Shown here one piece after another: positions 59,000-64,000 of a stretch of DNA of 64,000 bases (within the stretch, counting starts at the first letter, position 1; every line of letters begins with the position of its first letter). The position numbers and the translations under genes are program-made. Source of the DNA: Sphaerochaeta sp032144095. Lineage in GTDB: Bacteria > Spirochaetota > Spirochaetia > Sphaerochaetales > Sphaerochaetaceae. The notes under the pieces are model-generated. The model made no database searches. It was not told where the DNA came from and worked only from the letters and a program-made list of their open reading frames with translations. The DNA is taken from positions 62,001 to 126,000 of the forward strand of contig NZ_JAVSNJ010000006.1 in NCBI RefSeq assembly GCF_032144095.1, in the 5' to 3' direction.

Positions 59000-60361
59000 T
59001 TATACATACCCTTGTGCGAGCATGGCATCGGAGATTTTGATGAATCCGGCAATGTTCGCCCCATCGACGAAATTGTTCTTGGTGCTATATTTTTCGGCGG
59101 CAGAGCTGATGTTGCTGTAGATGTTCTTCATGATGGTCAACAGCTGGGCGTCTACCTGGGCAGGTGTCCATTGGAGCCTCTGGCTGTTCTGTACCATCTC
59201 AAGACCCGATACTGCAACACCTCCGGCATTCGATGCCTTTCCGGGGGCAAGCAGGACTCCGTTGTCCATAAGGATCTGTTCAGCATCCAGGGTGGTGGGC
59301 ATGTTTGCTCCCTCTCCAACCAGTTGGATCCCGTTGGCAACCAGATGTTTCGCATCCTCGGTGTTTATCTCATTCTGGGTTGCGCAGGGGAAGGCGTAGT
59401 CGGCCTTGACATCCCAGAGGGGATTGCTGGTTGCAGAACCGTTATGGGCGATGTAGGTGGCTTCCTTGTATTTCTGGGCATACTCTGCGATACGGCCACG
59501 CCTGACATTCTTCAGCGTCTTGATGAAGGCCAGCTTCTCTTCATCGATGCCGCTTGGGTCAATGAGCACCCCGCTTGAATCGCTCATGGTAAGGACCTTT
59601 GCACCCATCTTCAGCAGTTTTTCTGTAGTGAACTGTGCTACGTTCCCGCTTCCGCTCACCAGACAGCTCTTGTCCTGCAGGTTTTTCCCCTCGGCATCCA
59701 ACATGGCTGCAGAGAGATAGACCAAACCGTATCCAGTGGCCTCAGGGCGAATGTAGGAGCCTCCGAATGAGGGGTGTTTCCCTGTGAGGATTCCTACGGA
59801 TTTGTTGTAGAGTCGTTTGTATTGGCCGTACATGTATCCGATCTCGCGACCGCCGACACCAATGTCGCCTGCGGGTACGTCAGTATCCTCTCCGATATGC
59901 CTGCCCAGCTCGATCATCAGGCTCTGGCAGAAGCGCATGACCTCTCCGTCGCTCTTTCCCTTGGGATTGAAGTCGCTGCCGCCTTTACCGCCACCTAGGG
60001 CGAGGCCGGTGAGGCTGTTCTTGAAGGTCTGCTCAAAGGCCAGGAACTTGAGGATGGAGAGGTTTACCGAGGGGTGGAAGCGCATTCCCCCCTTGTAGGG
60101 GCCCAAGGCGCTGTTCATCTGGACCCTGAAGGCCCTGTTGAGCTGCATCTGTCCATCGTCGTCAACCCATGGAACCCTGAATATGATGGCACGTTCCGGC
60201 TCAACGATCCTGTCGAGCACCTTGTGGTAGATCAGCTGTGGAATATCATCTACAAGCTTGTCCACTGAGTTCAAAAAAGATGTGACAGCTTGAATAAATT
60301 CAGTTTGGTTCGAATCAAGTTGAATCACCCGGTCCATAATCCGTTGGGTTGCGTCGTGCAT
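59000..60361 (-). CDS. gdhA: Glutamate dehydrogenase (NADP type)
   Basis: A 453-residue hexameric-type GDH that aminates 2-oxoglutarate. It has GPYKGGMRFHPSVNLSILKFLAFEQTFKNSLTGLALGGGKGGSDFNPKGKSD with the active-site Lys, DVPAGDIGVGGREIGYMYGQYKR, the dinucleotide fold VSGSGNVAQFTTEKL and GANMPTT. The size and S-rich loop fit the biosynthetic NADP group. AGGAG precedes the ATG. Monocistronic. Confidence 0.95.
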   Translation of the reverse strand: MHDATQRIMDRVIQLDSNQTEFIQAVTSFLNSVDKLVDDIPQLIYHKVLDRIVEPERAIIFRVPWVDDDGQMQLNRAFRVQMNSALGPYKGGMRFHPSVNLSILKFLAFEQTFKNSLTGLALGGGKGGSDFNPKGKSDGEVMRFCQSLMIELGRHIGEDTDVPAGDIGVGGREIGYMYGQYKRLYNKSVGILTGKHPSFGGSYIRPEATGYGLVYLSAAMLDAEGKNLQDKSCLVSGSGNVAQFTTEKLLKMGAKVLTMSDSSGVLIDPSGIDEEKLAFIKTLKNVRRGRIAEYAQKYKEATYIAHNGSATSNPLWDVKADYAFPCATQNEINTEDAKHLVANGIQLVGEGANMPTTLDAEQILMDNGVLLAPGKASNAGGVAVSGLEMVQNSQRLQWTPAQVDAQLLTIMKNIYSNISSAAEKYSTKNNFVDGANIAGFIKISDAMLAQGYV

Positions 60362-60677
60362 ACATTACTCCTGGCTTCAGTGCATATTTATGCAAGAAGT
60401 TGTATATGACAATATAGAAATCCCAGAAAATAGTAAAGTATTTCCGGAAAGTTCAAAAAATGTGGTATTTTTTTAGGTATGCTGAAAAGCTAACAAGTTT
60501 TGTCTCTTGTTGCGGGTCTCCGCAAAAACAGGTGGCTTTGGTTGATTCATAGGGAAAATGAGACGGAATCTGCAGATTCAAAAAAAAAGAGAAAAAAATG
60601 TGATGTGCTCCAAATAGGCAAGGAAAATAGCCTTGGGGTGGGGAAAAAGGGTATATGCAGAGTTGAAGGAAGAGCAG
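60362..60677. other. AT-rich intergenic region between gdhA and mtnA
   Basis: About 315 bp with no convincing gene. The part near gdhA probably holds its promoter: TATATT and TTGTCA-type hexamers are present but no single pair stands out. A perfect 14-bp palindrome GAATCTGCAGATTC lies at 60566-60579, followed by an A-run. A plus-strand frame from 60500 runs into the back of mtnA and looks spurious. Confidence 0.5.
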
Positions 60678-60713
60678 AAAAAGGCCAGGGAGGAGGGATC
60701 CTCCCGCCTGGCC
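60678..60713 (-). terminator. mtnA terminator
   Basis: Stem GGCCAGG / CCTGGCC and an inner GGAGG / CCTCC with a small internal loop, followed on the minus strand by five T. It lies 9 bp past the mtnA stop. Confidence 0.88.
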
Positions 60714-60722
60714 ATATGCCCT

Positions 60723-61772
60723 CTAGAGTGTCTCACCCTTCCTCAGCCGTTCGATGTTCTCCCTGAAGGGGGGACGGATGATTCCCCTCTCGGTGATGAT
60801 GCCGGTGATGTTCTGGTGAGGGGTGACATCGAAGGATGGGTTGAAGACATCCATCTCCAGTGGGGCTACCTGGACATCTCCCACGAAGGTCACCTCCCTC
60901 TTGTCCCTCTCTTCTATGGGAATGTGCGAGCCATCGGGGAGGTTGAAGTCAATGGTGGAGATGGGAACCACTGAGTAGAAGGGGACCCCGTAGGCCTTGC
61001 AGATGACCGAGAGTGCAAAGGTTCCCAACTTGTTGGCCACATCCCCATTGGCAGCTACACGGTCTCCTCCAAGGATCACCAGGTCTATCTTGCCGTCACG
61101 GATGAGGGTGGCCGCAGCACTGTCGGGGATCAGGGCAGAGGGTATCTTGGCCTCGGTCAGCTCCCATGCTGTGAGCCTGGCTCCTTGGAAACGGGGACGG
61201 GTCTCGTCAGCGTAGACAAAGATGTCCTTGTTGTCGTAGAACGCCTCCTTGATTACCCCAAGGGCGGTTCCCCAACCTGCTGTGGCAAGGGCTCCTGTGT
61301 TGCAATGGGTAAGGATGGTGGCATGCTGGGGTATCACGGCATTGCCTATCCTGCTCATTGCCTTGTTGGTCCTGATATCCTCGCTGCGAATCTCATCCGC
61401 CTCTCTTTTCAGGGCTGAGAGAATGGTCTCCATCTTCTCCTTGCTGACAGCCTCATAGGCTTTCCACATGCGGTCGATGGCCCACTCGAGGTTGACTGCG
61501 GTGGGACGGCTCTTCGCAAGGAAGTCACAGGCCTGCTTCAGTGAAGTGGTGAAGCGAGGGGATGTGGCGTATTGCTGGGCTGCCATGTAGACGCCATATG
61601 CAGCCGTTGCGCCGATTGCAGGCGCCCCACGTACGACCATGTCACGGATTGCAAACTCCACCTCTTCGTAGTTCTTGCAGACAAAGTGGGTATAGGTGGC
61701 GGGCAGTACCCGCTGGTCGATCAGATAGAGTTCATTGTTCTTGAATTCAAGGGTGATGAAGGCTTCATCCAT
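60723..61772 (-). CDS. mtnA: Methylthioribose-1-phosphate isomerase
   Basis: A 349-residue enzyme that converts methylthioribose 1-phosphate to methylthioribulose 1-phosphate in sulfur salvage. It has the family sequence MVVRGAPAIGATAAYGVYMAA, ILTHCNTGALATAGWGTALGV (with the catalytic Cys), DETRPRFQGARLTAWEL, the catalytic Asp in GGDRVAANGDVANKLGT and FYSVVPISTID. GAGGAGAG precedes the ATG. It follows mtaD after 49 bp and is the last gene of the unit. Confidence 0.93.
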   Translation of the reverse strand: MDEAFITLEFKNNELYLIDQRVLPATYTHFVCKNYEEVEFAIRDMVVRGAPAIGATAAYGVYMAAQQYATSPRFTTSLKQACDFLAKSRPTAVNLEWAIDRMWKAYEAVSKEKMETILSALKREADEIRSEDIRTNKAMSRIGNAVIPQHATILTHCNTGALATAGWGTALGVIKEAFYDNKDIFVYADETRPRFQGARLTAWELTEAKIPSALIPDSAAATLIRDGKIDLVILGGDRVAANGDVANKLGTFALSVICKAYGVPFYSVVPISTIDFNLPDGSHIPIEERDKREVTFVGDVQVAPLEMDVFNPSFDVTPHQNITGIITERGIIRPPFRENIERLRKGETL

Positions 61773-61821
61773 GGTCTGTCTCTCCTCGTTGTGTATGATT
61801 GGATTCTGTAGGTTTCCTGTT

Positions 61822-63111
61822 TCAGCGGCCTTGGATATCCTGCCAGCAGGATTCTACCTCTTTCTGGACCAGTTCCTGGTCCAAGCCCAGGACCTTGCGT
61901 TTATGCATCACCATATTGCCTTGGCAGAATACCGTATCGACATCACTTGCCTGGGCTGCGTAGACCAACGCGCTGAAGGGATCGTTGAGGGGTGTCAGGT
62001 GGGCCTTGTTGAGGTCAATGAGGATGATGTCAGCCTCCTTGCCCACTTCAAGGGTCCCTATCTTCTTGTCCATCCCCAAGGCCTTTGCCCCGTTGATGGT
62101 CCCCATCTTGAGTGTCTGAAATGGAGTCAGGCCTGCAATATCCCCTGTAAGGACCGTACTGAGCAGGGAGGAGAGATGCATCTCCTCAAAGAGGTTCTGG
62201 TTGTTGTTGCTGCTAGATCCATCGCATCCGATGGCGACGTTGATGCCGTTCCTGAAGAAGGTCGCTACAGGTGCTATGCCACTTGCAAGCTTGCAGTTGC
62301 TGCTGGGGTTGTGGGCCACCGATATGTGCATGCCTTTCAGCATCTGGATTTCACTCTCGGTAAGGTACACACAATGGGCCAGGACGGTGGGTAGGTCCTG
62401 CAGGGCCCCTATGGACTCAAGATACTCCAGGGGGGTCTTGCCGTGTTCCTTCAGGCAATCATCAACCTCTTTTTTTGTCTCACTGAGATGGGTATGCATC
62501 TGTCGGGCGTTGTCATGAGCCCAGGCATGGCCATATTGGTAGGTCTCCTTGCTGCAGGTGTAGATGGCATGGGGGGCGATGTCGAGGCGGATTCTTCCCT
62601 TTGATGCGGCAATTGCGGCATCGGTAAGCTTCTCTCTCTCCCTGATCCGTTGTTTGGATGATGCCAGGTCGCCAAAGAGGGTCAAGCCCAGGGTTGCCCG
62701 GATTCCAGCTTCGTTGACTGCGATCGCCGTTGATTCCGGGAAGAGGTACATGTCATTGAAGAGGGTGATGCCGCTTTGGAGCAGTTCTATTACCCCCAGG
62801 CGGGAGGAGGTGAGCACGTCCTTTGCTGTCAGCTTGTCTTCGATCGGGAATATCTCGCTCAACCATGCGTGGAGGTTTGGGGCGGTGTCCTTGTAGTTGC
62901 GCATCAACTCCATGGCAAGATGGGTGTGGGCATTCACCAAGGCTGGCATGGCAAGCATGGTGGATGCATCGATGGTGGTATCGGGGACAAAGGTATCAGG
63001 CTTTTCCCCGATGAAGGAAATATGGGGCCCATCAATACCGATATCACCACGAAGGGACTCCCCCTCAGTCTTCATCGGAATGATCAGGGCATTGGTTAGT
63101 AGTGTTTTCAT
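61822..63111 (-). CDS. mtaD: 5-methylthioadenosine/S-adenosylhomocysteine deaminase family amidohydrolase
   Basis: A 429-residue metal-dependent deaminase: LVNAHTHLAMELMRNYKD, MHTHLSETKKEV, VLAHCVYL, VAHNPSSNCKLASG and IGCDGSSSNNNQNLFEEM carry all metal ligands. The family deaminates MTA and SAH to inosine derivatives. Adjacency to mtnA supports a role in MTA salvage. The start at 63111 has no ribosome site but a -10 box 6 bp upstream. Confidence 0.88.
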   Translation of the reverse strand: MKTLLTNALIIPMKTEGESLRGDIGIDGPHISFIGEKPDTFVPDTTIDASTMLAMPALVNAHTHLAMELMRNYKDTAPNLHAWLSEIFPIEDKLTAKDVLTSSRLGVIELLQSGITLFNDMYLFPESTAIAVNEAGIRATLGLTLFGDLASSKQRIREREKLTDAAIAASKGRIRLDIAPHAIYTCSKETYQYGHAWAHDNARQMHTHLSETKKEVDDCLKEHGKTPLEYLESIGALQDLPTVLAHCVYLTESEIQMLKGMHISVAHNPSSNCKLASGIAPVATFFRNGINVAIGCDGSSSNNNQNLFEEMHLSSLLSTVLTGDIAGLTPFQTLKMGTINGAKALGMDKKIGTLEVGKEADIILIDLNKAHLTPLNDPFSALVYAAQASDVDTVFCQGNMVMHKRKVLGLDQELVQKEVESCWQDIQGR

Positions 63112-63117
63112 GCACCT

Positions 63118-63146
63118 ATCGTAGCATGAACCGGCTAGGCAGTCAC
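63118..63146 (-). promoter_or_regulatory. mtaD promoter, leaderless geometry
   Basis: Minus strand GTGACT, 17 bp, TACGAT, 6 bp, ATG. The -35 box lies in the last codons of the acyl-CoA synthetase gene. Confidence 0.4.
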
Positions 63147-64000
63147 CATGTTGCGCTTGATCTTTTTGGTGCTGGTCATTTCCATCGGTTGGGTAAGGAT
63201 GGTCAGCTTGGAGATCTTCTTGTAGAGGGAGATGGTCTGGTTAATCTCCTTGATGACACCCTCCAGGTCCTGCTGGATATCCACCTTATGTTCCGCATAG
63301 TATTCCTGGCTTGGATAGATGACCGCCTCGATGCTCTCCGATGGGCTCTCCTTTCGCGCCTGGTAGCCACGGATCAGCACCTGCTCAACCTGTGGATGGA
63401 ACTGGAACAGGTCCTCGATCTCCTCTGGGTAGACATTCTTGCCCCCCTCGGTGATGATGAGGTTTTTTGCCCTGCCCTTGAGGTATAGGTAGTTCTCGCT
63501 ATCCAGGTATCCCAAGTCACCTGTCTTCAGGTACCCCTCATCATCAAAGAGGGCGTGGGTATGCTTTTCGTCATTCCAGTATCCCTTGGTGACGTTGGGT
63601 CCCTTGACCAGAATTTCTCCAATGCCATGGGCGTTCTTTTCGCCAATCTTCATATCCACCAGGGGAAATACCATGCCAACCGACTCCACCTTGAAGTGGC
63701 TGATCGGGTTGAGGGTGAGGATCGGGCTTGTCTCGGTAAGGCCGTAGCCCTGGATGAAGTCCAGCCCCAGCTGTTGGTATTGCTTGAATACCTTTGGTGA
63801 GAGGGGGCCGGCCCCACAGATGAGTATCCGGTTCTGGTCCAGGCCAAGCTTGTTCAGAAGAAGCTTGTTGAAGCTCTTGCGAAAGATGTTTGCCTTGAGG
63901 TATTTCTTCGTAAACCCATTGATGGTCATCATGGTCCGAACAAGGGCATAGGAGAGGATCCCTTTTTTCCTGACCTGTTTCATCATGCCTGTCAGGATCT
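63135..64000 (-). CDS. Long-chain acyl-CoA synthetase (AMP-forming), N-terminal part outside window
   Basis: The last about 287 residues of an ANL-superfamily ligase. Visible motifs: GLDFIQGYGLTETSPILTLNP (adenine/acyl site), YLKTGDLGYLDSENYLYLKGRAKNLIITEGGKNVYPEEIED with the domain-hinge Asp and Lys region, and a C-terminal catalytic Lys in STKKIKRNMV. The reading frame runs through the right edge, so no start is visible. It activates fatty acids with CoA. mtaD follows after 23 bp. Confidence 0.88.
   Translation of the reverse strand, partial: ILTGMMKQVRKKGILSYALVRTMMTINGFTKKYLKANIFRKSFNKLLLNKLGLDQNRILICGAGPLSPKVFKQYQQLGLDFIQGYGLTETSPILTLNPISHFKVESVGMVFPLVDMKIGEKNAHGIGEILVKGPNVTKGYWNDEKHTHALFDDEGYLKTGDLGYLDSENYLYLKGRAKNLIITEGGKNVYPEEIEDLFQFHPQVEQVLIRGYQARKESPSESIEAVIYPSQEYYAEHKVDIQQDLEGVIKEINQTISLYKKISKLTILTQPMEMTSTKKIKRNMVTA

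Noticed and set aside
60500..60974. Plus-strand frames (88 and 113 codons) in the gdhA-mtnA spacer
   Set aside because: They run antisense into mtnA, have no ribosome site and their first part is Lys/Glu-rich low complexity.
1..64000. tRNA, rRNA, CRISPR arrays, insertion sequences or prophage
   Set aside because: Every gap over 70 bp was inspected; no cloverleaf, spaced repeat, transposase or integrase was seen.

Overview
The window reads as chromosomal DNA from an anaerobic spirochaete, most likely Sphaerochaeta or a close relative. This is inference from gene content: a fused PyrB-PyrI aspartate carbamoyltransferase, dimeric glycyl-tRNA synthetase, desulfoferrodoxin, TrpX-type and BMP-type substrate-binding lipoproteins, class-1 PyrD and very compact gene packing. 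There are no rRNA or tRNA genes, insertion sequences, phage genes or CRISPR arrays that I can see. Apart from edge-truncated genes at both ends, reading frames look intact.

Layout. 1-4.8 kb: a truncated BMP-family lipoprotein gene, then an export pair (SLBB protein and a Wzc-like tyrosine kinase). 4.85-11.0 kb: a pyrimidine operon pyrBI-pyrE-pyrF-pyrDK-pyrC with its own promoter, a leader reading frame and a rho-independent attenuator. 11-16.4 kb: an unknown membrane protein, HD hydrolase, CorA transporter behind a leader peptide, a cysteine-cluster protein and RlmI. 16.4-21.8 kb: gph, phosphosugar mutase, a membrane protein, a short ComEC and RsmA. 21.8-33.2 kb: MATE exporter, Pta, MFS, TyrA, MtaB, GNAT, serine acetyltransferase, the divergent bioY/birA pair, ArgRS and a TetR regulator. 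33.3-37.3 kb: rplU-rpmA-obgE-nadD-yqeK-lipoprotein-rsfS. 37.3-43.7 kb, minus strand: MATE exporter, a TrpX-type ABC transporter with two paralogous binding proteins, and an extremely acidic small protein. 43.7-46.5 kb: pdxA-lipoprotein-cobO. 46.6-50.9 kb: a CpsB-like phosphatase, an RloA/RloB-like pair, a membrane LuxR protein and an alpha/beta hydrolase. 51-58.6 kb: a membrane HD protein, the gltX-glyS-tyrS operon and an SsuABC/NitT-type ABC transporter. 58.6-64 kb: desulfoferrodoxin, GdhA, MtnA, MtaD and a truncated acyl-CoA synthetase.

The most notable regulatory signals are: (i) a pyrBI-type attenuator whose leader frame runs in phase into pyrBI; (ii) a short proline-containing leader peptide in front of corA; (iii) a recurring promoter geometry placing the -10 box 6-7 bp from an ATG that lacks a Shine-Dalgarno sequence, implying leaderless mRNAs; (iv) a palindrome between bioY and birA; (v) a compound palindrome containing an ARG-box-like core upstream of the TrpX-type operon.

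The most notable protein-level signal is an RloA/RloB-like pair (an architecture linked to phage defence) in which the residues I expect to be catalytic look replaced in both partners. Several convergent gene pairs interlock their stop codons, leaving no room for a terminator between them.
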